Assembly: GCF_000384235.1 (NCBI RefSeq)
Contig: NZ_KB913033.1
Coordinates: 1,247,164-1,311,163 of the forward strand
Direction: 5' to 3'
Source of the DNA: Hydrogenovibrio halophilus DSM 15072
Lineage (GTDB): Bacteria; Pseudomonadota; Gammaproteobacteria; Thiomicrospirales; Thiomicrospiraceae
DNA length: 64,000 nt
Of this stretch, positions 1-8,716 are shown piece after piece. The stretch's first letter is position 1; each line of letters opens with the position of its first letter. Both the position numbers and the translations under genes were made by a program. A model generated the notes under the pieces. That model did not search any database and was not told the DNA's origin. It saw only the letters and a program-made list of their open reading frames with translations.

Positions 1-1
1 G

Positions 2-295
2 ACCCAAACGTCTGAAACGCTTATGTATGGCCCTTACTACCCAATGGTCGCCGGGGATTATAAAATTGAATTGCTGGGACAGGCGTCGTCGGTGGAGGGT
101 GCTGTTTTAGAGTTGGTTAGTCAGGGAGGGCAGAAAGTTCATGCAACCACGTCACTTTACACTGCCTCGGATCAGACTCTTGCCAAAATGTACGTTTCTT
201 TGGAAGAAGATATTTCAGCCGCAGAATTGCGGGTGCAGGTGGATCGCTCATCTGAATTAAACATCCATTCAGTCATTTTGACACGATTAAAATAG
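2..295 (+). CDS. C-terminal part of an unidentified protein, upstream of GtrB/GtrA
   Basis: The open frame runs in from the window edge without a stop, so only the last 97 or so residues are present. The visible part contains a GPYYPMVAGDYKIEL stretch followed by a beta-rich tail with no membrane segment. Such tails occur at the end of some large membrane glycosyltransferases, and the position just before a GtrB-like and a GtrA-like gene (8 bp gap) would suit the GtrC-type glucosyltransferase of a three-gene sugar-modification operon. That identity is inference from context; the fragment alone does not show a family. Confidence 0.55.
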   Translation, partial: TQTSETLMYGPYYPMVAGDYKIELLGQASSVEGAVLELVSQGGQKVHATTSLYTASDQTLAKMYVSLEEDISAAELRVQVDRSSELNIHSVILTRLK

Positions 296-303
296 TTGGA
301 ATT

Positions 304-1278
304 ATGGAAAATCATGAACGCTTTCTTTTGATACAGCTGGTTGTGCCTTGCTTTAATGAGGAGGCGAATATCATTCCGTTTTTTGAGGAACTGGATAAGG
401 CCGACCTGGCACAAGCGGAATCCGATCTCAGGTTTGAGGTGATTGCGGTTAATGATGGATCTAAGGATCAAACATTAAAAACATTGCTTGAGATCCAGAA
501 AGAGCGGGATGATCTGACCGTCATAGACTTGTCTCGTAATTTTGGAAAAGAATCCGCTTTGACTGCGGGACTGTCTGAGGCTGGTGGCGATGCCGTGATT
601 CCTATTGATGCAGATGGTCAGCATCCTTTTGCAACCATATCCGAGATGGTTGCACTGTGGCGGCAAGGGTATGATGTGGTTTTGGCGAAACGCAATACCC
701 GTGATACGGATACCAGGCTGCAAAAATGGACGGCCAGGCTTTTTTACAAAGCTCATAATCAGTTGAGTGATATCAATATCCCGGCTGATGTGGGGGATTT
801 TCGTCTTATGGATAAAAAAGTGGTGCGTGTGCTCAACCAGTTGCCTGAGAATCGTCGCTTTATGAAGGGGTTGTTTGCCTGGGTCGGGTTTCGGACAGCG
901 ACGGTGATTTATGATGTCCAGCCAAGAAGCTACGGCCAGACACGTTTTAATACCTGGAAACTGTGGAATCTGGCATTGGAAGGTATCACAAGCTTTAGTA
1001 TTTCTCCCTTGAAAATATGGACTTATGTTGGTGTTGTTGTTGCGTTTCTGTCGTTTTTATATGCCAGTTATCTTGTTGCGACCACGTTGATTTATGGAAC
1101 CGATTTGCCTGGCTACCCTTCTATTATGGTCGCTGTCCTTTTTATGGGTGGCATTCAATTGATCAGTATTGGTATTATCGGTGAATATTTGGGCCGCGTC
1201 TATATAGAGTCTAAAAATCGGCCCTCTTACATTATTGCGGATATTTATAAACCTGAAAGTAAGACCGATTCATTTTGA
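304..1278 (+). CDS. GtrB-like polyprenyl-phosphate glycosyltransferase (GT2)
   Basis: A 324-residue family 2 glycosyltransferase of the GtrB/ArnC/DPM1 type, expected to move a sugar from a nucleotide donor to undecaprenyl phosphate on the cytoplasmic face. The N-terminus carries VVPCFNEEANI and VNDGSKD, and the metal-binding DxD is in PIDADGQHP near residue 100. Two membrane segments follow at roughly residues 235-260 and 268-290, as in GtrB. The family length fits (about 310-330). It is followed directly by a GtrA-like flippase with overlapping stop and start, so the two are very probably co-translated. The sugar and final acceptor cannot be read from sequence. Confidence 0.9.
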   Translation: MENHERFLLIQLVVPCFNEEANIIPFFEELDKADLAQAESDLRFEVIAVNDGSKDQTLKTLLEIQKERDDLTVIDLSRNFGKESALTAGLSEAGGDAVIPIDADGQHPFATISEMVALWRQGYDVVLAKRNTRDTDTRLQKWTARLFYKAHNQLSDINIPADVGDFRLMDKKVVRVLNQLPENRRFMKGLFAWVGFRTATVIYDVQPRSYGQTRFNTWKLWNLALEGITSFSISPLKIWTYVGVVVAFLSFLYASYLVATTLIYGTDLPGYPSIMVAVLFMGGIQLISIGIIGEYLGRVYIESKNRPSYIIADIYKPESKTDSF

Positions 1279-1646
1279 AAACCCATCAACAGGCAATGCG
1301 TTTTGGTGTAATCGGTGTTTTTAATACCGCTGTTCACTCTCTAGTCGTGGTCGGGGGTATTGAAACGTTCTATTTGAATCCTGTATTCGCAAATATATTA
1401 GGCTTTTTTGTTGCGAATACAGGCTCTTTCTTTCTGAATTGTCGCTACACGTTTGATCACACCCCGAGTGTTAAGAGTTATCAACGGTTTTTGAGCGCTT
1501 CAAGTTTGTCACTTGCTCTTACGATTGCGCTTTCCGGTTTGGCAGAGTGGATGGGATGGCATTATTTGGTTGGTTTGTTGTTGGTCATTATTTTTGGTCC
1601 TGTATTGAGCTTTTTCATTCATAAGGCATGGTCATTTCGATTGTGA
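1275..1646 (+). CDS. GtrA-like membrane protein (putative lipid-linked sugar flippase)
   Basis: A 123-residue protein with four predicted hydrophobic segments, starting MRFGVIGVFNTAVHS and carrying NTGSFFLNCRYTF, the hallmark of the GtrA family. GtrA proteins are thought to flip undecaprenyl-phosphate-linked sugar across the inner membrane. The start is a TTG that overlaps the TGA of the upstream glycosyltransferase (TTGA), so it likely depends on coupling; an internal ATG lies 7 codons downstream. Together with the two upstream genes this looks like the three-component Gtr system for modifying a surface polysaccharide. Confidence 0.85.
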   Translation: MKTHQQAMRFGVIGVFNTAVHSLVVVGGIETFYLNPVFANILGFFVANTGSFFLNCRYTFDHTPSVKSYQRFLSASSLSLALTIALSGLAEWMGWHYLVGLLLVIIFGPVLSFFIHKAWSFRL

Positions 1647-1794
1647 CCCTAAGCGTTTGGTGCGTTTGATTTTGCTTAGAAGCGCCTGTTGAGGTTTGAG
1701 GTGTGAAATTGGCTTCAGGGTGTTGAATATTAACAAAAGATCGTTATATAAAAATTGAGCTTGATTGGTATGAGAACTGTCAAAGAGGTGCAAG

Positions 1795-2232
1795 ATGGCT
1801 CGATTTTTAACCACTTTTGATCCATTCAGGGAAATTCGTGATATGCAGTCGCGTTTGCAGCAGGCGTTTCCGGCTCAGGCGGACGCTGGGGAGTCTAGTG
1901 TGGCCGGGTTTGTGCCCACGGTGAACACGCGCGAAGGCGATTACGCCTATCACATTGAGGCGGATTTGCCCGTTGTGAAAAAGGAAGACATACAGGTGGA
2001 AGTCAAGGACGGGCGCGTGGCCATTTCCGGTGAACGCAAGGTCAAGAATGAGGTCAACGAAGACGATTATTACCGCGTGGAAAGCCGTTATGGCAAATTT
2101 GAGCGCAGCTTCGCACTGCCGGACAACGTGGACGAAGAAAACGTGAATGCCCGCTGCGAAGACGGTGTGCTGGAAGTGGTGTTGCCGAAAAAGCAGGCCG
2201 ATGACACCAGCAAAAAAATCACGGTGGAGTGA
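1795..2232 (+). CDS. Hsp20 / alpha-crystallin small heat-shock protein
   Basis: A 145-residue small heat-shock chaperone that would bind unfolding proteins as an ATP-independent holdase in the cytoplasm. The alpha-crystallin domain starts around residue 40 (TVNTREGDYAYHIEADLPVVKKEDI) and ends with the conserved GVLEVVLPKK, followed by a short C-terminal tail. The N-terminus FDPFREIRDMQSRLQQAF is the usual oligomerisation arm. The start ATG follows GAGGTGCAAG. It stands alone between the Gtr operon and a repeat-rich intergenic region. Confidence 0.95.
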   Translation: MARFLTTFDPFREIRDMQSRLQQAFPAQADAGESSVAGFVPTVNTREGDYAYHIEADLPVVKKEDIQVEVKDGRVAISGERKVKNEVNEDDYYRVESRYGKFERSFALPDNVDEENVNARCEDGVLEVVLPKKQADDTSKKITVE

Positions 2233-2312
2233 TTCGGGTGTTGCATTGTCGATAAAAGATGCTTCGGCTTCGCTCAGCATGACAGTGCTTTTGTTACCCG
2301 ACCGTCCCCTTC

Positions 2313-2395
2313 TGTCATCCCGACCGAAGCGGAGGGATCTTTTAAGGTCCGCGTGGTAGGTCGGGAGATCCTTCGGCTACGCTCAGGATAACAGT
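2313..2395. repeat. REPIN-like inverted repeat pair in the 2233-2605 intergenic gap
   Basis: The gap between the heat-shock gene and the LOV gene has no credible ORF. It contains two inverted half-elements, TGTCATCCCGACCGAAGCGG and its partner GATCCTTCGGCTACGCTCAG, which can pair with each other. The same pair recurs at about 10.3, 42.1, 49.6, 50.0, 52.5, 52.9 and 53.3 kb. A weaker single half sits at 2262-2283. Confidence 0.8.
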
Positions 2396-2487
2396 GGGGC
2401 GGCAGGAGGTCTTCGGCTTTGCCTGGAATGATCGTTTCTCCTCTCGCCCTGTTCGAAGATTCGAGCGGGACGTTTTTGTGTCAATTG

Positions 2488-2499
2488 ACCAGGCCTGGC
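2488..2499. repeat. Iterated palindrome, 11/12 match (ACCAGGCCTGGC)
   Basis: One-base variant of the 12-bp palindrome ACCAGGCCTGGT that recurs through the window; here intergenic, upstream of the LOV gene. Confidence 0.75.
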
Positions 2500-2605
2500 A
2501 ATCTGTCGGACTTAAGCCAATCGGCTGCTAGTGATTTTTAAGTTTTTTTTTGGGATCGCAGTTGGGTAGAATGGATGCACTCATTCGTAAGCATTTAAGG
2601 CCGTC

Positions 2606-3061
2606 ATGAAAGATACAAAACTACGCTATGCCACATTATTGCAGTTGGTTGAAAAAGCCCAGGATGGGATTGTGGTGGCAGAAAAAGAAGACCACGATAC
2701 GATTCTGATTTATGTGAATCCGGCGTTTGAGAAGTTGACCGGGTATTCGTCGGATGAGATTTTGTATCAGGATTGCCGTTTCCTGCAGGGGGATGACACC
2801 GAAAAAGACGCGGTGCGGGTGTTGCGCTCGGCCATTGACAGCAGTGAACCGGTTCGCACGGTGCTGAAAAACTACCGCAAGGACGGCACGCCTTTCTGGA
2901 ACGAACTCAGTGTGACGCCGTTTCACGACGAAGTGGATCAATTGACCTATTACATCGGCATCCAAAAAGACGTGACCGATCTGGTGCGTCTGCAGGACGA
3001 ACTGACCGAGGCCAAAGCCCGGATTGCGGAATTGGAAGCGCAGTTGGATTCCAAAGGCTGA
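2606..3061 (+). CDS. Short LOV-domain blue-light photoreceptor
   Basis: A 151-residue single PAS/LOV protein. It has the photoactive-cysteine motif DCRFLQGDDT (family consensus GxNCRFLQ), the flavin-binding NYRKDGTPFWNEL with its asparagines, and the conserved glutamine in YYIGIQKDVT. The remaining C-terminus (about residues 125-150, RLQDELTEAKARIAELEAQ) is a heptad-patterned coiled coil, as in the short LOV proteins of pseudomonads. There is no output domain. It converges on a MerR-type regulator 45 bp away, and the rest of the cluster contains photolyase and lipid-modification genes, so it very likely senses blue light for that regulator. The signalling mechanism (protein contact) is inferred from P. 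putida class II LitR/LOV pairs. Confidence 0.9.
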   Translation: MKDTKLRYATLLQLVEKAQDGIVVAEKEDHDTILIYVNPAFEKLTGYSSDEILYQDCRFLQGDDTEKDAVRVLRSAIDSSEPVRTVLKNYRKDGTPFWNELSVTPFHDEVDQLTYYIGIQKDVTDLVRLQDELTEAKARIAELEAQLDSKG

Positions 3062-3106
3062 TCGGATATTCGTCTTCAGCTTGACCTGGTGACGCAGGCG
3101 TCGGTT

Positions 3107-3952
3107 TTAGGGGTTGAGCGGATAGTGGTGGGCGAGGAGGGCCTGGCTGGCGGAGCCTGGGCTTTGGTCCATAAAGAAATAGAGTTCGAAACTGCCGTGT
3201 TGTTGGTGCCAGTCGTGCCAGCGGTGAATGTCGCATTGGCCGCTGGCGTCAACCACGCTCACGCCCAGACATTGCAGTGATTGCAACAGACTCACCAGTT
3301 CGGTGTCGGGGGTGAGCGGGGCGTGTTGAATAATGGGGTAGTAGCCTTTCAGCACCAGTTTCAGCGCGCTGATCAGGGCGTAGACGGGCGAGGTGTCAGG
3401 CTGAATGCCCAGCAACACCGGACGAGAGGGTTGGGTCATTTCGCGCAAGGTCAGATACAGGCGACTGTATAGCCGTGGCAGTATGGCCGCTTCCCAGAAA
3501 ACGCGCTGGGCCTGATCGGCGGTGTTGTCGTGGCGCAGGGATAACTGGTGCGTGGTTTCGGCCAGGGTGTTCTGCCACACGGGTTCCGGATAATCGGCCA
3601 GCAACTGGTCGATTCGCTGCGACAGGCCGGTCAGGTCTTTGCCGGCACAGAGTTCCTGCAAGCGGTTTCCCATTTGCGACGGGGTTTTGGGGTCGGTGGT
3701 TTCCGGGCGGCGCGATTGCAGCAGGCCTTTGACCCGACCGATGGGAATGCCTTGGTGGGTCAGACGCACCACTTCCTGCAAGGTGTCGATGTTTTCTTGA
3801 GTGTAAAGCCGGTGGCCGGATTCGGTGCGGATGGGTTCAATCAGGCCGTAGCGCCTTTCCCAGGCACGCAGGGTGATGGCGTTGACCCCGGTTAGGCGGG
3901 AGACTTCGCGAATCGGGAAAAGGGCATTGTCATCAATCGGTTGGCTACTCAT
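3107..3952 (-). CDS. MerR-family regulator, LitR-like without a visible B12 motif
   Basis: A 281-residue regulator. Residues 10-80 form a MerR winged helix (FPIREVSRLTGVNAITLRAWERRYGLIEP). The remaining 200 residues resemble the C-terminal half of LitR/CarH light regulators, but I do not see the E/DxH...G cobalamin-binding signature. That fits the class II LitR group, described in P. putida, whose light input comes from a partner short LOV protein, and such a gene lies next to it. The gene sits at the end of the photolyase/lipid operon with a 100-bp gap that contains a dyad ACCC-N5-GGGT (3973-3985) and a TTGTACAGC element (4016-4024), so it may also have its own autoregulated promoter. Confidence 0.8.
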   Translation of the reverse strand: MSSQPIDDNALFPIREVSRLTGVNAITLRAWERRYGLIEPIRTESGHRLYTQENIDTLQEVVRLTHQGIPIGRVKGLLQSRRPETTDPKTPSQMGNRLQELCAGKDLTGLSQRIDQLLADYPEPVWQNTLAETTHQLSLRHDNTADQAQRVFWEAAILPRLYSRLYLTLREMTQPSRPVLLGIQPDTSPVYALISALKLVLKGYYPIIQHAPLTPDTELVSLLQSLQCLGVSVVDASGQCDIHRWHDWHQQHGSFELYFFMDQSPGSASQALLAHHYPLNP

Positions 3953-4015
3953 AGCGGTATCTTAGTCAATAACCCTGTTGGGGTCAATTCAATCTGTAGA
4001 AGGTTGGGGCAGCGT

Positions 4016-4024
4016 TTGTACAGC
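4016..4024 (-). promoter_or_regulatory. TTGTACAGC element upstream of the LitR-like gene
   Basis: The same 9-mer occurs upstream of the FAD oxidoreductase operon at 10228-10236, and its first seven bases recur upstream of the split photolyase at 18549. It is a candidate operator for the light regulator; the evidence is positional only. Confidence 0.35.
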
Positions 4025-4052
4025 CGAACCGGCGCGTTGCGAGACATGGACG

Positions 4053-5525
4053 TTATGCGATGGGTTTCTTTTGTTTCAGTTGTTCCACTCGATGCAAATG
4101 CTGTTGGCGTGACGCGACCAGATCCATGCGCGGCGGCGGATAATCCAGCGCTGTCTGCAACAGGTCTGGCTGGTCGGTGGGGGGTGCCAGCCGTTGTTTG
4201 GACGGCAGGCTGGCCAGTTCCGGCACCCAGCGGGCAATGTAGTCACCTTGAGGATCAAAGCGCTCGCTTTGGCGAATCGGGTTGAACAGCCGGTAATAGG
4301 GCGAGGCATCGACCCCGGAACCGGCCACCCATTGCCAACCCATGGTGTTGTTGGCCGGGTCGGCGTCCACCAGGGTGTCGGCAAACCAGGCGGCGCCGTC
4401 CAGCCAGTGAATGTGCGCGTTTTTGGTCAGCCAGGAGGCTGCCACCATGCGCACCCGGTTGTGCATCCAGCCGGTCTGCCAGAGCTGGCGCATCCCTGCA
4501 TCAATCAAGGGCACCCCGGTCTGGCCCTGGCACCAGGCCTGGTAGTTTTTGTGGTCTGCGTCCGACAAGGTTTCAAGCCGGGGGTAAAAGCCTTCGAATT
4601 TGGGCTGGAAGGCTTGGTGTTCGCTCTCGGGAAAATGCCAGAGAATGCTGCGCGCAAACTCGCGCCAGGCCAATTGGCTCATCCAGACCTGTTGAGAGGC
4701 ATTCTGTTGGGGTTTATTGGTTCCCTGTCTTTTTTGGCTTTCCAGCAAGGCAAACAACAGCGCACGCGAATGAAGATGGCCGAAGTGCAGGGCGGCGGAT
4801 AATCCGCTGGTACCGTGTATGGCAGGGAAATCGCGCTGGTCACTGTAATGGGGCAAGCCCTGTTCCTGAAACGCCTGCCATTGTCGCCAGGCGGCGGTTT
4901 CACCCACCTGCCAGTGACGCAGGATGTTTTGTGTCCAGGGTTGCGCCAGAATGGTCTCCAGCGACCCCGGTCGTTGATCCAGACCTTTGGGTGCGGGCAG
5001 ACAAAAAGCAAAATCCTCCGGTGCCGGCGAGTCCAGCGGTTCCAGCTCATCAAAACGGCTCTGCAGGGATTTGAAAAACGGGGTGTAGACTTTGTAGGGT
5101 TTGTGACTCTGGTTATGCAGCCGGGCGTAGGGCAGCCAGTTTTCGGTTTCAAACGGCGTCAGCGCAGTCCGGGTGCGCCGACAGACGCTTTCGGCCTGTC
5201 GTTGCATCGCATCAAAAGGCGAGCCGGGTTGATAGGTGTAGAACAGTTCCTGAATGGCGTGCTGTTCGATCAGATTTTGCAACTGGGTGGCAAAGTCGCC
5301 TTCGATCAGCCACAAATCGCCGCCGCGTTCGCGCAAATCCTGTTGCAGTTGCGGCAGGGCCTGGGCCAGCCAGGCGCTGTTGGCCGAACCGATGATCTGG
5401 GCCGGGTCGTGAAAGTAGGCCACAATGACCTTTGATCGGTTTCTGCGCGCACGCGCCAGCGCCGATGCCAGAGCCGGATGGTGTTGGGTGCGCAGTTCGC
5501 GTTGCAGCCAGACAAGCGTGGTCAT
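4053..5525 (-). CDS. phrB: Class I CPD deoxyribodipyrimidine photolyase
   Basis: A 490-residue photolyase that repairs cyclobutane pyrimidine dimers in DNA using blue light. The N-terminal antenna domain opens with LVWLQRELRTQHHPAL; the C-terminal FAD domain carries TGVPLIDAGMRQLWQTGWM and NNTMGWQWVAGSG.D..PYYRLFNP, the family signatures. The usual LVWFRNDLR is altered to LVWLQRELR. Length is normal for the class. It follows the chalcone-isomerase-like gene by 45 bp and precedes the LitR-like regulator on the same strand, consistent with one light-induced operon. Confidence 0.95.
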   Translation of the reverse strand: MTTLVWLQRELRTQHHPALASALARARRNRSKVIVAYFHDPAQIIGSANSAWLAQALPQLQQDLRERGGDLWLIEGDFATQLQNLIEQHAIQELFYTYQPGSPFDAMQRQAESVCRRTRTALTPFETENWLPYARLHNQSHKPYKVYTPFFKSLQSRFDELEPLDSPAPEDFAFCLPAPKGLDQRPGSLETILAQPWTQNILRHWQVGETAAWRQWQAFQEQGLPHYSDQRDFPAIHGTSGLSAALHFGHLHSRALLFALLESQKRQGTNKPQQNASQQVWMSQLAWREFARSILWHFPESEHQAFQPKFEGFYPRLETLSDADHKNYQAWCQGQTGVPLIDAGMRQLWQTGWMHNRVRMVAASWLTKNAHIHWLDGAAWFADTLVDADPANNTMGWQWVAGSGVDASPYYRLFNPIRQSERFDPQGDYIARWVPELASLPSKQRLAPPTDQPDLLQTALDYPPPRMDLVASRQQHLHRVEQLKQKKPIA

Positions 5526-5570
5526 GGGTTTGTTTTCCCTGTTTTTTATATGGCTTTTTTGTGTAAACCG

Positions 5571-6086
5571 TCATTTCAACGGGGCGAGCAATGCGTGTTT
5601 GACCTCGGTCGACAGCGCCGAATCGCCCAGCCACAGGCCCAAATACACGGCTTTGAAACCGGGGGTGTCGTTGACAAAGACTGTACGGTCGTTGAGGCGC
5701 AATTGCAAACCCTGCCCTGGTTGGTGCTCCAGTTGATAGCAATCACCGGCTTCGACCGCCTGGTAGCGGGCATGAAGCCGTTCCACCGCCAGACGCTGCG
5801 CCGTGGGCAGGGTTTTGGGCAGTCCGGATTCGGCTGCGGTCACAAAATCGTCCGGGCTCAGGGCGCGGTGATAGCACAGTTCCAGTTTGACCGGAGTGTC
5901 ATCGGCCAGCAGGTTGGCGCGGGTGACCTCCGGGCCGACCCAGAGTCGCGCGTCGTAAATGTCGATCCAACCCAGCCACTTGGCGGTGGCGCTACCCTGC
6001 GGCTGCCAGTCGGTGTCTGCCATCACCAGGCCTGGTAAAAACAGCACCGCCAACAGCGGGAAACATCGCCAGAAATGCATGCGCAT
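5571..6086 (-). CDS. Exported chalcone isomerase-like protein
   Basis: About 171 residues starting MRMHFWRCFPLLAVLFL, a clear signal peptide cleaved near VMADTDW. The body fits the bacterial chalcone isomerase-like family (IDIYDARLWVG, LELCYHRALSPDDFV, VYLGLWLGD), whose bacterial members are of unknown activity and are probably periplasmic fatty-acid-binding or isomerase-like folds. The start at 6086 was chosen because its ATG overlaps the TGA of the DUF3833 gene (ATGA); an open frame extends 23 codons further upstream but lies inside that gene. The gene is part of the light-associated lipid operon. It carries the 12-bp palindrome at 6025-6036. Confidence 0.85.
   Translation of the reverse strand: MRMHFWRCFPLLAVLFLPGLVMADTDWQPQGSATAKWLGWIDIYDARLWVGPEVTRANLLADDTPVKLELCYHRALSPDDFVTAAESGLPKTLPTAQRLAVERLHARYQAVEAGDCYQLEHQPGQGLQLRLNDRTVFVNDTPGFKAVYLGLWLGDSALSTEVKHALLAPLK
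6025..6036. repeat. Iterated palindrome ACCAGGCCTGGT (exact)
   Basis: Lies inside the signal-peptide region of the chalcone isomerase-like gene, where it encodes part of FLPGLVMA. Confidence 0.9.
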
Positions 6087-6649
6087 CAGGATGACGCCAC
6101 CTGGCTGGTCGGTTTGCGGAAAAACAGCGTGACTTCGCCCACTTTGAAGCCCCATTTGCTGACGGTGGCCCGGTTGACCAGTGTGCGGTCATTGTGCAGG
6201 AACATCCAGTCGTCAAACTGCACGTGAATACTGTCGTCTTTGTATGGCAGGTCCAGAGTGTAGCGCCAGTTGAGGGCCGGACCGGCGGCTTTGCCTTCGG
6301 CCTGGCCGATCACGTCGCCTGCCGTGCCGATGTAGGTGTCCGGCGCGGTTTCGGTGATTTCCCAGACGCGGGTCTGTTTTTCGCCATCGTCATAGACAAA
6401 ACGTTCGTCCAGGGTCAGTTGGCGTTGACCGTTGTGGCTGGAAACGGTGCCGGTGATGTCGACCTCAAAGCGTCGGATCACTTTGCCGCTGCGGTCCTGA
6501 AACTGACCCCAGGCGAAGGTGTGACCCTGGAAAAAGTGCATGATGTCGAGTTTGGGCGTTTGCCCGGCGTAGTCGTCCACCGGCACTGCCGAGCAACTGA
6601 GCAGCAGCCAGGGAAAGAATAACAGGGCGATCATTCGGGTTGGGCGCAT
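6086..6649 (-). CDS. DUF3833 lipoprotein
   Basis: A 187-residue protein with a lipoprotein signal (ALLFFPWLLLSCSAVP, lipobox LLSC near residue 19). The mature part is a lipocalin-like beta-rich domain: FFQGHTFAWGQFQDRSGKV, YDDGEKQTRVWEI, WMFLHNDRTLVNRATVSKWG. This matches the DUF3833 family, found almost always next to Cfa-like methyltransferase, DUF1365 and FAD oxidoreductase genes. A role in handling the modified lipid at the membrane is inference. It is co-directional with and 14 bp after the cfa-like gene, and overlaps the next gene by ATGA. Confidence 0.88.
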   Translation of the reverse strand: MRPTRMIALLFFPWLLLSCSAVPVDDYAGQTPKLDIMHFFQGHTFAWGQFQDRSGKVIRRFEVDITGTVSSHNGQRQLTLDERFVYDDGEKQTRVWEITETAPDTYIGTAGDVIGQAEGKAAGPALNWRYTLDLPYKDDSIHVQFDDWMFLHNDRTLVNRATVSKWGFKVGEVTLFFRKPTSQVASS

Positions 6650-6663
6650 GGGTGGGTTCTCCG

Positions 6664-7881
6664 TTACAGACGTTTCTCGAGGGTGATCTGGTAGACATTG
6701 ATGTGTTCGCTTTCAAAGCCGACCCGGCAGTAGTCGAGGTAATAGCGCCACAGGCGCTGAAAGGTCTGGTCGTAGCCCAGGGCTTCCAGATTGCGGCTTT
6801 GCTGGTTGAAGCGCATCAGCCATTTGTGCAGGGTGTGGGCATAGTCCTGACCGAACGAAAATTGATCGGTGATCTCAAACCCGTGATCCATCGCCAGATG
6901 GTGCAATTGACTGAGACTGGGCAAAAGGCCGCCCGGAAACACATAGGCCTGAATGAAATCCACCTGGCTCTGGTAGTTTTCGGCCTGATCGTCGTCAATG
7001 GTGATGATCTGCAAGGCGGCCTTGCCCTGAGGTTTGAGGTTTTTCTGCAGTTGGGCGAAGTAGGTTTGCCAGTATTCCTTGCCCACGGCTTCGAACATTT
7101 CGATGCTGACAATGTGGTCATACTGGCCGGTTTCGTGGCGGTAATCCTGCAGGGCGATGTCGGTGTTTTCTGCCAGGCCTGCCTGTTGCAGACGCTGGTC
7201 GGCCCAGCGTTTCTGCTGGTGCGACAGGGTCAGGCCCTTGACTTTGTGACCGCGGGAGGCGGCCAGTCTCGCAAATGCGCCCCAGCCGCATCCGATTTCC
7301 AGAATCGATTCGCCCGGTTGGACCTGCAGTTGATCCAGAAGACGTCCGTATTTGGCTTGCTGCGCTTCGCCCAGATCCTGCGTGTCGTCAAACAGGGCAC
7401 TGGAATAGCTCATGCTGTCGTCCAGCCACAACCGATAAAAGTCATTGCCCAGATCATAGTGGGCCGCGATATTGCGTCGCGCATTGCGCAGGCTGTTGTG
7501 ACGGCGCTGGTGACGCCATTTGTGCCAGCGCCCGACCGGTTTGTCGTTGTCGAGCAGGTGGCTTAATGCCTCGCGGTTCTGGTGGGCAAAGTGCATCAGG
7601 TGATAAAGCGAGGGGGTGTCGATGCTTTGTTCCAGATAGGCCTGGGCAAACCCGAGTTCGCCCTGGGTTTTGACCAGCCAGGCAAACCGGAGCATGCGGT
7701 GAATGGTCAGGTCGGCGCTGTGCCCGGCAAAGTCGCCTTCAAACCGGTGCGTCTGCCCCAGATAAGACACCGACAGGGTGCCGTGGGTGAGTTGGTGAAA
7801 AGGCAGTTTGGCCAGGGCATTCTCCATCAGGCGTGCTGGCAGCAGCCATTCAATGGGCGTGGTGAGGTGTTTGATCAACAT
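6664..7881 (-). CDS. cfa: Cfa-like S-adenosylmethionine fatty-acyl methyltransferase
   Basis: About 405 residues of the cyclopropane-fatty-acid synthase superfamily, which methylates or cyclopropanates unsaturated phospholipid acyl chains with SAM. Visible are the acyl-binding AHYDLGNDFYRLWLDDSMSYS, the SAM site ILEIGCGWGAFA, SIEMFEAVG and the conserved QVDFIQAYVFPGG. Start at 7881 has GGAGACGCTT before the ATG; it overlaps the DUF1365 gene by 32 bp. In Rhodobacter and Vibrio, members of this gene set are light or singlet-oxygen induced, and some make methylated or furan fatty acids rather than cyclopropanes, so the exact product is uncertain. Confidence 0.9.
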   Translation of the reverse strand: MLIKHLTTPIEWLLPARLMENALAKLPFHQLTHGTLSVSYLGQTHRFEGDFAGHSADLTIHRMLRFAWLVKTQGELGFAQAYLEQSIDTPSLYHLMHFAHQNREALSHLLDNDKPVGRWHKWRHQRRHNSLRNARRNIAAHYDLGNDFYRLWLDDSMSYSSALFDDTQDLGEAQQAKYGRLLDQLQVQPGESILEIGCGWGAFARLAASRGHKVKGLTLSHQQKRWADQRLQQAGLAENTDIALQDYRHETGQYDHIVSIEMFEAVGKEYWQTYFAQLQKNLKPQGKAALQIITIDDDQAENYQSQVDFIQAYVFPGGLLPSLSQLHHLAMDHGFEITDQFSFGQDYAHTLHKWLMRFNQQSRNLEALGYDQTFQRLWRYYLDYCRVGFESEHINVYQITLEKRL

Positions 7882-8716
7882 AAGCGTCTCCTTGCGGATG
7901 CGTTGGGGAATCGAAGTGAAATAAGGGGCGCATGGCCGAATGACTGTAGGCAATGTGGATCAGGGACTTGGGTGTTTTGTGAAAACGTCCGCCCTTGAGC
8001 CAGATTTTGAGCGCCCACCAATGGATGCGCCAGAGCGTGCGCAGTGAGTCCAGCGGAAAACGACGGCTGGCCTGTTGCAGCATTGCATCGGTCAGAGGCC
8101 GGGCTTTGCTGACCTGAGTGGCCACCAGTGTGGGCTGGCCGTTTTCGGATTGGTAGATGCCCAGTCTGTAGGTGTCGCCGGGCAGCGCAAACCGAAAACG
8201 GTAGCGACACTGCATGCCCAGAAACGGCGACACATGAAAGGCCTTGTCAGCCTCGGCCTGCAGGGTGTTTTGGTCTTTCCCCAGTAACGGCTGTCCCTGG
8301 TCACTGAGCACATAATGATGGAACTGGCCGTAAGTGTTGCTGACTTCGGCAATGATCGCAATCAGCTGGCCTTGGGCATCGTAGGCATACCACGCCGCCA
8401 GCGGGTTGAATACGATCCCGAACATGCGCGGGGCGCAGACGAGTGCCACTCTGGCTGGCGGTTCGCTGTGGCCGTAACGTTCCAGCATCCCATTGATCCA
8501 GTCACGCCAGCTGACTTCCGGGTTGCGTGCCCCGAAATCTTTGGTGTAGAGGCTGATCCGGCCAAAGCGGTTGAGCGACAGCGATTTGAGCGCGTCGGCT
8601 TCGTCATCAATGCGGTCGATGTCCACTTTCAAGTGCAACGCCGGATAGCGAAAGCGGTAGGTGAAGGGCCGCTTGCGCTGGTGCATGATCTCGCTGAAAT
8701 AGATCTGACTGCTCAT
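7850..8716 (-). CDS. DUF1365 family protein
   Basis: A 288-residue protein starting IYFSEIMHQRKRPFTYRFRY, with RFGRISLYTKDFG, PRMFGIVFNPLAAWYAYD and EVSNTYGQFHHYVL, the standard DUF1365 landmarks. No catalytic activity is established for the family. It is linked nearly everywhere to the FAD oxidoreductase and Cfa-like genes and is probably needed for the same acyl-chain modification. Its ATG overlaps the TGA of the FAD oxidoreductase (ATGA) and its end overlaps the cfa-like start, so the three form a tightly coupled unit. Confidence 0.9.
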   Translation of the reverse strand: MSSQIYFSEIMHQRKRPFTYRFRYPALHLKVDIDRIDDEADALKSLSLNRFGRISLYTKDFGARNPEVSWRDWINGMLERYGHSEPPARVALVCAPRMFGIVFNPLAAWYAYDAQGQLIAIIAEVSNTYGQFHHYVLSDQGQPLLGKDQNTLQAEADKAFHVSPFLGMQCRYRFRFALPGDTYRLGIYQSENGQPTLVATQVSKARPLTDAMLQQASRRFPLDSLRTLWRIHWWALKIWLKGGRFHKTPKSLIHIAYSHSAMRPLFHFDSPTHPQGDAYVDQTPHHAH